Shown: positions 11,769-22,850, counted from the first letter of the stretch. The stretch is 64,000 nt of DNA from Takakia lepidozioides (GCA_030704615.1 CM060733.1:55614001-55678000), one strand, 5' to 3'. Program-made: numbers and translations. The notes: generated from the sequence alone by a model not told the origin.

Positions 11769-13965
11769 CTACAGATCCACATATTGCGTATACTGTTGCC
11801 ATCACGAAACGATGGCAACTTGGGCTGATCCACCTCAAGTCTTCCCTCTAAAGCAGGGCCCAATTCCCTCTGTGTTGGAGCCACATCTTCATGCTGTGAA
11901 AATTTAGTGATAGCTCCCTTCTGCACAGCTTGCCTTGTACCTCGATTGGATTGCATGCCTTGTTGCTCCAACTGCCCTGAGTTATCCAACACTGTACAGA
12001 ACCTTCTATCTCTGGACCGTAGCCCATACTCCTCAATGTGCTGTGTTCTCTCGAGTGTAGGAGAAGGTAAATTTCCTATCAAGCTATCCTCTTCCCTCCT
12101 CTGTAGCTCCCTCATTTCACTTCCTGAAAGAAAATCTCCAAGTACCCAGGCATCATTGTCTCCATCCCTTGTTTGAGGCTCGAGATACGTTCCATGATTG
12201 AGTGGCAAACTAGTTTGATTGTGCGTTGCAGAGTTCAAAATGGGTGCTTGCTGCCTTTCTATCAAGCCATAAACTTCCTCGTACTCGCGGCTTTCTCCTT
12301 TCTTGCCACTCTTGAGAACTGAAACCACTCCTATTTCTGACCCCCATCTCGAAGCTGCAATGTCCCCATAAACAGTTTCCTGTGAGAGAAACTCCTTTTC
12401 AACTACCTCTACCACAGCCACATCCGCAATATCTTTGGTACCCTGCTCGGGCAACAACGCAACTTGTGAGAAACTAGCACCTGCCATCGACCACAACGTT
12501 GTGATAGATGGTTCTGCAGGCCCGCTTGGTATAAAAATGTCACTTGTGTGATTTGCAGATCTTCCTTTGCCCAGATGAATCATCCACTTCATAAAAGACC
12601 CCAACCCTGACTGGGCCAAAGGCATAGCAGGCTTCTCTATTTCAGGAGAGTCTAGTCTAATCCAAGGCATTATTTCTTTTTGGTCATCATTACCAAATTT
12701 CTGTCTTTTATCTGGATGGCCATTCTTCCCTTTGTCGTTCTCCTCTCTCTCCCAGTCTCTCTCAAACTTTTTCCTGCTCTTTACTTCCACCTGGCCCATT
12801 CTCCATATCTCATCAGTAGTGTCTCCTTGACAGTTTGCAATGGCAGAATCCACTCTAGCTCCCCCCTGTTTTTGCCCATCTTCACATGTCCCAGAAGCCA
12901 TAGCAGATGAAGGGGAAATGGTGTCTTCCTTGTTGGTGCTGGCACAAATTGCAGATACCACACCATCAACATCTGTCCGTAATAACCTGCTGGAATGTGC
13001 CAGTTCAGTGGCATGTGCAACATGAGTTTGATCAACCAACAGACCACAAGTAGAGCTTGAAACTCTTGCATCCTCCAGGGGAGTCCCTTCATGTGCTTCA
13101 GCCTTAGCAGTGCTCAACAAAATAGCTGCCTCATGGGTGCTCAAATGCAGTGCATGGTAAAACCAGGGAGCAGAATCTGCTTGTGGGTCATCCAAAGGGA
13201 AATCACAATGACCAACTGCACACTTACCACCTGAAAAAGAGACACCAGTTGCATTGACCTGAGAAATGGCCATATTCACTCCTCCTGGAGTGGATTTTCC
13301 GCTGTCTGAGGCTGGCCCATCTTGGTCATCGCTCCAACTACCACTTGTCCTAGGAGCATCCATACTACCCAGGGCTTCTGGCTCTACCAGTAAAAATTCT
13401 GGCATAGATACAACTGACACACCTGAGCTACTGGCCAGAGCTTCTACTGGCCTCTCAACACCAGGGACTGCTGGCAGCATAGGTATGTGCAGCCACATAT
13501 CATTCCTGCCATCAAATGCATTTAAGGAAACTCGAAAGGCTGCTTCCCTCCTTCCAGGGGCTGTTGCAACCATGTCCCGTCCGGCCTCATCTAGCTCCAA
13601 GGTTGATAAAATGGCCATAGCATGTCCCTTCCCACATGTCCTTGGACAAGGTGGTACAACAGTTTCCAAGTCTGTACCCACCTGTTTCTCTATGTCGATC
13701 TGTCTCTCTGAATGAATTGGCCTCCCTGCCTTGGGTCTCTCTGTATCTGTACTCGTTTCTGTTCCCAGTCGCATCTCCACTTCCACATATCTCTCACTCA
13801 CTTCCAACTCCCCTGGCAAGTCTATTTGCCTCTGTGCCTCTGGTGGATTCTCTCCCTCTGCTTGACTATAAGTGGCCGTCCATCCCTTGATGACACCAAC
13901 ATCAATTATCCCAAGTCTACATGCGGGTCTCTCATCTCTGCTCTGACTCACTTGTGGTCCAACAT
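11769..13965 (-). CDS. Large acidic low-complexity exon, probably of the zinc-knuckle gene
   Basis: About 730 codons are open without a stop. A clean acceptor (TTTACTTGCAG) opens the exon at 13965 and a donor (CTGTAG|GTGTGTC) closes it at 11769, with the zinc-knuckle exon following about 350 bp further on. The protein is hydrophilic and rich in Glu, Ser and Gly, with no recognised domain, transmembrane segment or signal peptide. A stretch this long without stops is unlikely by chance in this composition and argues for a real exon. Assignment to the same gene as 10353-11306 is inferred from strand, order and splice signals; a LINE ORF1-like origin is an alternative. Confidence 0.5.
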
Positions 13966-14037
13966 CTGCAAGTAAATCCACAATTCAGACTCTAAGTCAG
14001 TGCCTTGTTCTAATTCTGAGGGAGGAAACAGAAGAGA

Positions 14038-14400
14038 ATGTACTCATAAGAGGTTGTTTGCCATAGACCCAAGACCCAGTTTGGGCGGAACAAAAGGGAC
14101 AGACACGACCTTTGTGAGGGGCTCACTCCAGTAGTGGGACTTACCATGATATAGACAATTTGTTCGGGATTTCCAGATATCCTCTAGGAAGCTCACACAA
14201 CCATTAGTCTGCTGTGTGTGGTCTGCCCAACAGGGCCAGGGCTTTAGGCTCAGCCACGAGACCTTGAAAGTTTGTGAACAGAGGGGCAGGGACTATGTTC
14301 TTGATGGTCCTGAGGAGGGTACATCTCTGATGAGACTACCCTGGAAATTGTATCAGAAATGGATATCGTCTTCAGGCTGCCCCCACATCAGGCATTAACA
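14038..14400 (-). mobile_element. LINE 3'-end copy
   Basis: This is the complement of the LINE tail seen on the plus strand at 17330-17700 and 17950-18320: the end of ORF2 followed by a 3' untranslated region of about 150 bp that finishes in CTTATGAGTAC. It is 5'-truncated, as is usual for LINE insertions. Confidence 0.75.
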
Positions 14401-14767
14401 ATCTCCCTTTCCTCTATGCATCTGTTTACTGTTCAAAGGTAGACTCCCCGCCCTATGGGGATACTCCATCCAATCTTCAGGAGTTGATTGATTGTGCAAT
14501 GGGTATTGACCGGTGGAGGCCAGAAGCAATCTTAGTAGATGCTCGGTGGTTGCCTTCAATGATCATGGGCAGGGAATGGATCTCAAATGGACATGGGGCA
14601 GTGAAGAGATTTCTGTAGCAGGGGGCCACAAAATCATGGAGGCTAGTCCAATAGTGGACTTCCGTTCAATTATAAACTTTGTTCAAGCCTTCCAGAATTT
14701 CCCTAGAGAGTTCTCAAGTCTAACATCAATTTCATGCCAGTATTCACCCCTGATTCCAGACCCAAGA

Positions 14768-15236
14768 TGTCCCATACTTGCTGGGTACGGACTTCACACA
14801 ATGCTTTGCAAACAAAGGCGTCTATTCCATGGAAGAGAATGTACTCATAAGACGTTGTTTGCCGTAGCCTTGCGGCCATCGACCCCACGCCCAGTTTGAG
14901 CGGAACACAAAGGGACAGAAACTACCTTGGTCAGGGGCTGACGCCGGTAGTATGACTTACCTTGGAACAGACAATTGATCCGAGTTTTCCAGATATCCTC
15001 TAGAAAGAGGATATGACAAGAGAGACAAGAGAGAAATGGTAAGAGAGAGACCCGAAATTCTCTTGAAGATCCCTATTAAACCATGTTTGTCAAGCTCCTT
15101 ATTGGAAGCTTCATAGAAAATTTACCAACCTCCTCATGTTAATATAGAAGCTTCTCACCTCTTGTATGGACCTTCAGCCTTCCTGACCTATTTCCTGCTC
15201 CTTAATGACTAACAACAGCAGGAAATAATCCTTACA
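14768..15236 (-). repeat. 3' LTR of the small LTR element (interrupted)
   Basis: It matches 16045-16349 over its whole length apart from an insertion of about 165 bp at roughly 14852-15005, which is a LINE 3' end. The LTR therefore predates that LINE insertion. Confidence 0.88.
14852..15005 (-). mobile_element. LINE 3' tail inserted into the LTR
   Basis: It consists only of the LINE 3' untranslated region (complement begins near TCTAGAGGATATCTGG and ends CTTATGAGTACATT). The empty site is visible in the intact sister LTR near 16110-16125, which fixes the insertion limits to within a few bases. Confidence 0.8.
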
Positions 15237-15295
15237 TTCCTCCCTTCCTCTAAAATTGATTGTCCTCAATCAACAAATGTCCTCTCTGAGTCCAA

Positions 15296-15971
15296 AGATA
15301 TATCTGAATTGCTAATCCTAAAGTGACAAGGGAGGATGTTGCAGGACAACTTCCCAAACCTTTGGGTGCATTCTTGCCCTGAGGAGTCCCTCTGCCTTAA
15401 TGTCATAAGTTGCTGGCAAATCTTGACATCATGTTGGATTGGCAAGAAGCTTGCCATCAATACGCACTGCTCCCAAGTGGTCACCGGGGTATGTCTCAAG
15501 GTTTTTAGGATGTGGTGCCACCATACGTACGCAAGGCTGGAATGTTGCCAAGGCAATCTTTGCATCCTCTCCCTTTGCGGTGACTTGGTAGTAGGAGTCA
15601 AACTTGTGAATCCAAGATTCCAACATCCTTGGTATCATCGCAGTCTCTGATGTACAGTTGGTATATTTTTGAAAGGCTGCATCTTTTGGCTGTGTTGTGA
15701 AAGGGTAACCTACAAGAACATAGTCTTGTCTCTAAGATCCATGTCCGGTTTTGACACTGCAGTGCTCGTGTAAGCACCGGTATCGCAAACATTCCAATCT
15801 TCGTCTCGTCTAGTGATCTCATCTCGAAGTTGCTGGATTTGCTGACTGCTGACTTTGCATTCCCACCAATTGCATGAAGGATTGCATCCTTGATTCTATG
15901 GCTGACTCCTTGGCCATTTCCTCAAACCTGGGATCTTGAGAATCTTGTTTTTGCCCCCTCCTTGGTGGCAT
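15296..15971 (-). pseudogene. gag: Degenerate Gag of the small LTR element
   Basis: It starts with ATG at 15971 (MPPRRGQKQ), a common Gag opening, 73 bases inside the 5' LTR. Downstream frames contain SYYQVTAKGEDAKIAL and, in another frame, the Retrotrans_gag-like signature VWWHHILKTL ... TWEQCV ... LMTLRQRDSSGQECTQRFGKL (split across the text to stay short). At least one stop and one frameshift interrupt it, and no zinc knuckle or pol region follows. It would have formed the particle protein; it is not functional as read. Confidence 0.6.
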
Positions 15972-16044
15972 CTTGTCCTACAGGGTAATTCAGACCTTAC
16001 CCTCAGTCCTAGGAGATCTCCAACTCAAGCTCGGATAATAATTC

Positions 16045-16349
16045 TGTCCCATACTTGCTGGGTAAGGACTTCACACAATGCTTTGCAAGCAAAGGCATCT
16101 GTTCCATGGAAGAGAGAAATGACAAGGAGAGACCCGAAGCTCTCTTGAAGATCCCTATTTAACCATGTTTGCCAAGCTCCTTCATGGAAGCTTCATAGGA
16201 AACTTACAAACCTCCTTCTAGAATTTTCCTAACCTCATCATGTTATTTCAGAAGCTTCTAACCTATTGTCAGGGAACTTCAGCAGATCCTTCCTTGATAT
16301 TTCCTGCTACAGTAACCCTAATGCCTGACAGCAGCAGCAAATTATTACA
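16045..16349 (-). repeat. 5' LTR of the small LTR element
   Basis: This is the uninterrupted LTR copy. On the minus strand it runs TGTAATAATTTGC to GTATGGGACA. The leader that follows (GAATTATTATCCGAGC) is the presumptive primer-binding region, but I could not match it to a specific tRNA. Confidence 0.85.
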
Positions 16350-16354
16350 CAAGA

Positions 16355-17069
16355 TAGGGCCCCAGCTGAAACCGTATATGCAACGCCACAGAGGGGGATG
16401 GGAGGCTTGCAGCTGTGTCTTGAGCTTCTCGAACTGAGGAAACAAAAGCGCGGAGTGTCTATATCTTGGCCATCTTGTCCAAAGCTCAGACCTTCGTAAT
16501 TTCTCAGCTCAGTTATTATCTGTTCAAGGTATGCAGTCTCCTGACTTTGATCTTCAATGTAGGCCTTTCGTTACAATTGTTCATCAAAGGCTGTGAAGAA
16601 GCTCAGTCCAGATTTGTGCTGGTGGCTTCAGCTCCTTCACTTTGCGGCAACATTCCTTCTGCGGCCTTCCGAAACTTGGCCTCCAGCACCTCCTCTGACT
16701 TGTCAAGGAGGTCCTCTCAATTATTGTGAGGACTTCCCTCTTCTGCTACACAGTGGCCTGACAAGTAGGTGGTGCTTATGAAAAGGATACGCATCTGCTG
16801 TACGGGAAGGAAACTTCAACCATGCTAAAACTTTAGAATCCAGTCAGCTTTAGGTGCTCAAAGAGAGCATGTGAGCGTACTCTAGAACAGCGAACATAGC
16901 TGTTCGGGGCGAGTTTGGTGTACTGCCCTTGAGCTCTCGATGCGATGAGTTCAAGGTGAGATGGTGGGGTCTGTTGAATCGCATGCCAAGTATGTAAGAT
17001 GATCAACTGTATTTCTTGGAAGCAAGACCATCCTGTTAAACAGGCTTAGTCCTGGCAGAAAAGGGTAGT
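16355..17069. other. No intact gene; decayed repeat sequence
   Basis: Only short frames are present. Position and composition suggest old LINE or LTR debris, but I could not align it with the neighbouring copies. Confidence 0.35.
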
Positions 17070-17700
17070 GGAGATTTTCAAGTACCTGGAAGAACTGACC
17101 CTGCTAGATGAAGCTCAGTCGGAAGATGACGTGTCTAAGGCTATGTTGGAAGCACGAAGAATGTGGGAACAAAGTTAGGCATAAACTTCCCTGAACTTGT
17201 TTCCAGTCTGTGCGACATGGGTGAGGACCTTGAGGATGACCTGAAGGGCATACCCTTGGCACAAGACTGAAATTTAAACTCAGGGGGGGTAGTCTACCTT
17301 TGAACAATAGAGGGAGATTGTCAATGCCCAATGTGCGGGCACCCTGAAGACAATATCCATATTCCGATACAATGTCCAGGGTATTCTCATCAGAGAGAGA
17401 CCCTCTTCAGGCATGTCAAGACCAGAGTCCCTGCATCTCTGTTCACCAATTTTCAAAAACCGAGGCTGAGCCTAAAGCCGTGGTCTAACTGCTGGGCTGA
17501 CCACACACAGCAGAGTGATGCTTGTGTGAAGGGCTTTCTCGAGGAAATCTAGAAAGCCCGAACAAACCGCAATATCACGTTAAGTCCCACTACTGGAGTG
17601 AGCCCCTTACAAAGGTAGTGTCTGTTCCCTTTTGTTCCACCCAAACTGGGTGCGCGGGGTGTATGGCCACAAGGCTATGCAATACAACGTCTTACGTCAA
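17070..17700 (+). mobile_element. LINE ORF2 C-terminus and 3' end, copy 1
   Basis: After a decayed stretch resembling 17700-17950, the frame at 17331-17552 reads MCGHPEDNIHIPIQCPGYSH, the Cys/His cluster typical of the C-terminal zinc-binding region of LINE ORF2. It ends at FLEEI followed by a stop and a 3' untranslated region that matches the other tails in this cluster. It is 5'-truncated. Confidence 0.75.
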
Positions 17701-18320
17701 GTATCTGAATGTCAGTCCAGAAGAATTGACCCTACTGGATGAAGCTAACCTGGAGGGGGTTGTTCCCAAAGCCATGTCCGATGCCCAAAGACTGTCCGAT
17801 GAAGTTAGGCATAAAACTTCCCTGAACTTGTTTCCCGTCTATGACATGGGGGAGGACCTTAAGGATGATCCCAAGGGCCTACCTACTCTTGGCATTAGAC
17901 TGAATTTAAACTCAGGGCGGGAAAGTCTACCCTTGAACAATAAACAGATGCAGAGAGGAAGAGGAGATTGTAATTGCCTGATGTGCGGGCAACCTGTATT
18001 TTCTGATTCATTGTCTGGGATATTCTCACCAGAGAGTGACCCTCTTGAGGACGATCAAGAACATTGTCCTGGCACCTATATTCATGAACTTTCAAAATCT
18101 TGAGGCTGAGCCTAAAGCCCTGGCCCTATTGGTCTAACTTTTGGGCTGCTCAGATAGCAGATGGATGCTTGGGTGAAGGCCTTTCTAGAGCCCGAACAAT
18201 TGTTTATACCAAGGTAAGTCACACTAGCTGAGTGAGCCCCTCACAAAGGTAGTTTCTGGTCCCTTTTCTTCCGCCCAAACTGGGCGCGGGGTCTATGGCA
18301 AACAACGTCTTATGAGTACA
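17701..18320 (+). mobile_element. LINE ORF2 C-terminus and 3' end, copy 2 (tandem)
   Basis: A second copy follows directly, in the same orientation. It reads LTLLDEANLEGVVPKA, then a region also present in copy 1, then CLMCGQPVFSDS, the degenerate zinc cluster, and finishes with the same tail ending CTTATGAGTAC at about 18318. The copies differ by many substitutions, so the tandem arrangement is old or arose by insertion of one next to the other. Confidence 0.75.
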
Positions 18321-18605
18321 CACTCTCTCTCTTTCCTTGTATGGAGACGATAACTTGAACCACCATGGTGGTAATGATAAGAGAGTCTGGTTGGCCTCAC
18401 GGCGTTTGTACAGGCGGAAAAATGGCCAGCAAGTACAGGCTTTAAGGAATAATAAGGGTGCAGTGGTGACTTCAACGGCCTGACATCGTCAAAACCTTTG
18501 AAACACACTATAGACTTCTTGGCCGTGATTCTGACACTAATAGTGAGGGGCCTTCTAAAGAATGAAAGGACACAGTAGAAAAAACTGTTCCTATATTCCA
18601 AGACA

Positions 18606-18960
18606 GCCTGATGAACTGGAGTATATCACAAAGGGATACAATGCGCCCATTAGTTCTTCTTAGGTCGTGGAAGCTGTAAAGCATCTAAGCAGCTATAAAG
18701 CAGGTGGACCTGATGGCATGTCACCGAGCTAATGAACTATGGTGGTGACCCTATGGTAGAGGCGCTTGCCCTTCTCTTTAAACTTATTTGGCAGACTGAA
18801 GTGATTCCCTTTTGTTGGAGACAAGGAGTCATTGTCCTGTGCAAGAAAGGCGACACAGAAGAGCTTGCAAACTCTCGCGGCATCATGCTTGGTTGTGTTT
18901 GAGCGCTATTGCCATTTCCGGTTGAGTCTATCTTCCCTGGTAGGCACAACCCACAACTGG
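18606..18960 (+). mobile_element. LINE reverse-transcriptase fragment
   Basis: In shifting frames the sequence reads SSYKAGGPDGM, ELMNYGGDPMVEALALLF, IWQTEVIPFCWRQGVIVL, CKKGDTEELANSRGIMLG. These match the order of the conserved N-terminal RT blocks of non-LTR elements (KAPGPDG ... ELLK ... LF..IW....P..W..G.IV.L.KKGD...NYRGI). The catalytic YADD region is not present here. It is probably part of the same family as the tails around it. Confidence 0.7.
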
Positions 18961-19724
18961 CTCTGGGAGTGATCGTGTGGGAAAAGCCTCTAACACTGAT
19001 GCTTTGAGGGAGGAGAAGATGACCAACTCAAATGGAAAACTGGTCATCCAAGTATTCCTGAAGTTACAGATCTGTTTTGCCGACTTCCCTTACCTATGTT
19101 GTTCTATCGACTAGAGGCTGTGCCATATCAGTGGTTCCAGGGGAGGGAAGAAGAAATCACAGTCCTTCCCCCTTATACCTGGCAGTTCAATTCTCCCAAT
19201 ATTGCAGCCGGGAGCCTCACCTTGCAAAGCCAGGGGGGGGATATGTACTCATTGGTGAAAAGATCTACATTGCCCTGTGGATCTGCTTAATCAGTGGACA
19301 ATCCCAACATGGCAATAGCTTCGAAGCCATACCTCAATGTCCATAAGACCAATCCTGGTAGCCTCCTCCAAAACTGCAAGAGTTTGGCTGAGATCGGTGG
19401 CCACATTAAGGCACAGAGAAGAGACAACTTTAGGTGAGATGGTGGTTTTAGTTGGCTGGAATGGAGGAGGTGAGGTTTGTGAAATTGACCTTGAGGGCTT
19501 AGCCAATTTAACAGGATGGTCTTGCTTCCAAGAAATCCAATTGACCATCTTAGGGTATCTGCTCAAGGGTGGTATGCCAAACTCGCCCTGAACAACCACG
19601 CTGTTCTAGAGCACACTGACATGCTCTCTTTGAGAGCCAAAAGCTGAATGGATTGTTGCCAACCCACGCGGCAGATGCGACTCCAAGGTAGGTCTAGTAT
19701 CATTACAAAGTATGGTCCATTTAA

Positions 19725-19990
19725 GAATGTACTCATAAGACTTCGTTGCCGTAGCCTTGTGGCCAGAGAACCCGCACCCAGTTTGGATGGAAACATAGGG
19801 AATAGGTACTACCTTTGTGAGGGGCTCACTCCAGTAGTGTGACTTACCTTGGTATAAACAATTAGTTCGGGCTTCTAGATATCCTCTATAAAGCCCTTCA
19901 CACCAGCATCAATCTGCTGTGGGTGATTAGCAATTAGACCCCAACACGGCCAGGGCTGTAGGCTCAGCCTCGTGATTTTGAAAGTTGGTG
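19725..19990 (-). mobile_element. LINE 3'-end copy
   Basis: The complement contains the conserved tail and part of the ORF2 end, as at 14038-14400. It is preceded by unrelated sequence and 5'-truncated. Confidence 0.75.
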
Positions 19991-20029
19991 AACAGAGGTG
20001 CAGGAACATGGCCCCTTTGAGAGAGAGAC

Positions 20030-20180
20030 TGTAGACTTTGTTTGCTGTAGCCTTGTGGCCATAGACCCCACGCCCAGTTTGGATGGAAACAGAGGGAATA
20101 GACAGTACCTTTGTGAGGGGCTCACTCCAGTAGTGGACTTACCTTGATATAAACAATTAGTTCAGGCTTCCAGGTATCCA
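20030..20180 (-). mobile_element. LINE 3' tail, short copy
   Basis: Only the 3' untranslated region remains, beginning near the TTGTTTATATCAAGG motif on the minus strand. It is the sixth recognisable copy of this tail between 14 and 20.2 kb. Confidence 0.7.
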
Positions 20181-20212
20181 GAGAGACATTTCCAGAGAGA
20201 GAATGACATTAC

Positions 20213-20392
20213 CTCCCCAGCCAGCATCACATGGAGGACACCTTATAGGCTTTCGTGGGTTGAGACCATAATCAAGATTTCCTCTTCCGGTAGCAGCAAT
20301 AGCCCGTGCACTTGCCATAACCACAGGTTGAGCTCTTGGATCTCTATTAGGTCTCAGTCCACATAGCTTCAACACCTGGCTTCCACCAGCGC
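20213..20392 (-). CDS. Candidate internal exon
   Basis: The acceptor TTGTACCGTACAG opens and the donor GGGGAG|GTAATG closes a 180-bp frame reading AGAGGSQVLKLCGLRPNRDP and ending in PIRCPPCDAGWG. The splice signals are good and the length is a multiple of three. It lies between the Gly-rich exon to the right and the large acidic exon far to the left. No domain is recognised. Confidence 0.4.
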
Positions 20393-20443
20393 CTGTACGG
20401 TACAAATATCCATAATCCAGTTACTTCAGAGTTTGCTAAGAAT

Positions 20444-21301
20444 TTACTGAGGTTTCCAAAAATTTGTCTCAACACATCCCCCTTCATTCAAAGTGTCCCC
20501 GGCTACCACAAAGGAATCAAGGGCCCCAACAAAGAAGGGGCCCGTGCACATCATGGCCACAATATCAATAATTCCCCTGAAACCATCAAAAGCCGCAAGA
20601 AAGTTTGGTTGCCACACAAACACAGAAATACTAGAAAATATGCACAGACCTTGAGAAAAAACAGTTCCAGTACTGTGCCCCAACCCCTGCCTTATGTCTC
20701 TTCCTGCGAAATAAGGCCCTCTTCCCCAGAGAAAGCCCGCTGGAACTCCATCAGCCTCAGACAAACCAAAGCTTCCCATGCCACTGATGCTCCTCCCTTC
20801 ATCATGCCCCACACCAGAACTCCGGCCAACCACAGCATTGCCACCTGTGCGAAAGCCCAAGGACCCACTTGTTCCAAGACGCCCCATTTGACTCCTTCTG
20901 TTGAAGTCAATGCTTCCTGTCAGAAGTATCCCCTCCCGAGGGTTGTAGTCCGGACCCCCTCCCCATGGAAAGAGGATTTGTGAGCCAACAACTACCCACC
21001 TAGCCCTATCGTGGTTGGTTGCAGAGCCTCCTTCCAGTAAGTTTCCACCAAGGTGGGATTCCAAATCAGCCTGCCAAGGACTCCCTCCTGGTTTGGACTT
21101 TGGAGTAGTGTGCCTTGGATTATCATCAGTGTCAAAACCTGCATTTGCACCTGCGCCTTCACCTTTGATGGCCTCCAGGCCTCCACCCACTGCTATGGGG
21201 CATTTGCCACCATCTGGGCCTGACAAGGCCCAACCTTCAGTCCCTAGTCCTTCTGCGCTCCTCATTTTACTGCAAGGTGTCCCAGTTTCACCACCATACA
21301 C
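20444..21301 (-). CDS. Gly-rich open stretch, candidate 5' exon
   Basis: 285 codons run open from an ATG at 21301, rich in Gly, Ser and Asp with no recognised domain. The last third becomes hydrophobic (FVWQPNFLAAFDGFRGIID), which may already be intron. It could be the first exon of a gene continuing through 20213-20392 and, past about 6 kb of inserted repeats, to 11769-13965; that link is inferred only from strand and order. The chance-ORF alternative cannot be excluded. Confidence 0.35.
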   Translation of the reverse strand: MYGGETGTPCSKMRSAEGLGTEGWALSGPDGGKCPIAVGGGLEAIKGEGAGANAGFDTDDNPRHTTPKSKPGGSPWQADLESHLGGNLLEGGSATNHDRARWVVVGSQILFPWGGGPDYNPREGILLTGSIDFNRRSQMGRLGTSGSLGFRTGGNAVVGRSSGVGHDEGRSISGMGSFGLSEADGVPAGFLWGRGPYFAGRDIRQGLGHSTGTVFSQGLCIFSSISVFVWQPNFLAAFDGFRGIIDIVAMMCTGPFFVGALDSFVVAGDTLNEGGCVETNFWKPQ

Positions 21302-22050
21302 CCCCCACTACAGTCCAAACTTTTGCTCCTTCTGCATTTTGAAGGCCCTGCAAAAGGGAATGGTTTAATAAGACTTAATCACAAAACCTCTCTTTTCGAC
21401 CCTTCCTCTCCCAAATCCATCATTTGATATTAACTTCCCCCTCTAATGGACAGCTGTGTTCAATACCAGCTCTGTCTAGCTTCCTTAAACAGTGTAAAGG
21501 GAGTACGGGCAAGAAGTACGTGTGATGTAAAAAGAGGTATAGATAGGTAAAGCCAATGTAAAGGAATAGGATGAGAGGGGGAGCACGATGCTTCACTAGG
21601 AAATTTGCACTTGTTGACAACCAGTATTCCACCATGAAATACACAAGCTGTGTGCAAGCCCGATCAAGCTTTCTGGCAGAAGAGGAGGGCATGTACTCCT
21701 TTTCAGACTAACAAACAATCTACCGCAGATTTTTGTCCGTTTGGCACCGTAAAAACGTGGTTTTTTCCCTTTGTATTTGCAGGGACGTTATCTGACGGAA
21801 TACCACGTCAACAGCTGGCAGGGACCTTACGGCGAGATCCCTCCCTTTGTCTATTTTGCTTAATGCGTCTTTATTTCGCACATGCCCTACGCGCCCCCCC
21901 TCCTCGGCACTACCGTACTTACCTAGCTTATTAGGCACCTCCAGACCTAATAATTAATAAAAATGGAATATTATTAGGCAGATTCGTTTTTATTATTTAG
22001 GCACCTCAACTAGGTAATTTCCAAATATTAGGCATGTATTTCAGTCGACC
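21302..22050. other. No gene seen
   Basis: No recognised coding or structured feature, apart from AT-rich patches with repeated ATTAGGCA and AGGCACCTC words at about 21929-22034. Confidence 0.45.
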
Positions 22051-22250
22051 AGGCTGGATAATGATGAACAATAGTTTTTGGCCTCACTCAAAACTATTGT
22101 TGAGGTTATTATATTTAGGCTGGATAATGATGAACAATAGTTTTTGACCTCCCTCAAAAACTATTGTTGAGGTTATTTTATTTAGGCTGGATAATGATGA
22201 ACAATAGTTTTTGACCTCCCTCAAAAACTATTGTTGAGGTTATTTTATTT
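22051..22250. repeat. Three tandem 66-67-bp units, each a hairpin
   Basis: Units begin at 22051, 22117 and 22184 with AGGCTGGATAATGATGAAC. Each contains an inverted repeat AACAATAGTTTTTG / CAAAAACTATTGTT around a short CT-rich loop (first copy slightly diverged). The array sits in AT-rich sequence and codes for nothing recognisable. Confidence 0.85.
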
Positions 22251-22559
22251 AAAAAACACATAATGTTTGATATGTGATAAAAGAATGGCTGCAGTGCTGT
22301 ACGCACCTACATGCCTGGTACTGCCTAAACCCCAAATCTTTCCAATTGGTTTTTTGGTTAGTGTCTCTGCATACCGTACTTTTATCTAGTTTGGGCAGGT
22401 TGGAGGCGAGGGAAGTGGCAGGGCGTTAGAGGTACTTACGGCAGCAGCCGCAGTTGAAAGCTCGAGGCTGCAGATATCATCAAACCAGGACGTACTAGGA
22501 GGGCGCCTCAGACTAAGAGGTACTATGATTGTTTAGAAGGTACTAGAACTCTTGCTCTA

Positions 22560-22672
22560 AGCATGTGGCAGTGTGAAGAGCTCTCAGAAGTGCCCCCTCC
22601 ATGTCGCAACTCTGCCTATTCTACCTGCAAGTTGTTCTAACCGCCTAACTAACTAACTGTCATTCAAGACAG
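22560..22672. repeat. Partial LTR-like repeat of the coiled-coil element
   Basis: It matches the end of the repeats at 46802-47366 and 48655-49215 (GTTGTTCTAACCGC ... CTGTCA). The homology continues beyond the repeat end into the leader and the GCTGTG minisatellite, as at 48460-48655, which places it at the equivalent edge of the left copy. Confidence 0.6.
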
Positions 22673-22739
22673 AACACACGTTCTCTCTGCAGATGTCGTT
22701 CCCACACAGTCATTCCCTGCCAATGATAACCGTTCCCTG

Positions 22740-22850
22740 TGAACGTTGTGACGGGCTGTGCCAAGCTGTGTCAGGCTGTGACTGGCTGTGTGAAGCTGTG
22801 TCGGGCTGTGATAGGCTGTGTAAGCCTGTGACTGACTGTGTGAGTTTGTC
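22740..22850. repeat. GCTGTG minisatellite
   Basis: About ten units of roughly 10 bp with consensus GGCTGTGTNA. The complement of the same array occurs at 48460-48600, next to the other coiled-coil element copy. Confidence 0.8.

Larger units (their letters stand above)
14768..16349 (-). mobile_element. Small LTR retrotransposon with target-site duplications
   Basis: Two direct repeats (14768-15236 and 16045-16349) begin TGTAA and end GGGACA on the minus strand and flank a 0.8-kb interior. The five bases CAAGA stand immediately outside both ends (14763-14767 and 16350-16354), a perfect target-site duplication. A purine tract (AGAGGAAGGGAGGAA) abuts the 3' LTR as a polypurine tract should. The interior carries only a damaged gag, so the element is non-autonomous. 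The 3' LTR is longer than the 5' LTR because a LINE tail is inserted in it. Confidence 0.9.

Noticed and set aside
13266-13715. 149-codon plus-strand open frame
   Set aside because: It lies fully antisense to the 2.2-kb acidic exon and is a mirror of its composition.
20030-20180. SINE family at 14-20 kb
   Set aside because: The short repeated tails match the 3' untranslated region following LINE ORF2 at 17550-17700 and 18130-18320, with no tRNA-like promoter boxes. They are 5'-truncated LINE copies.
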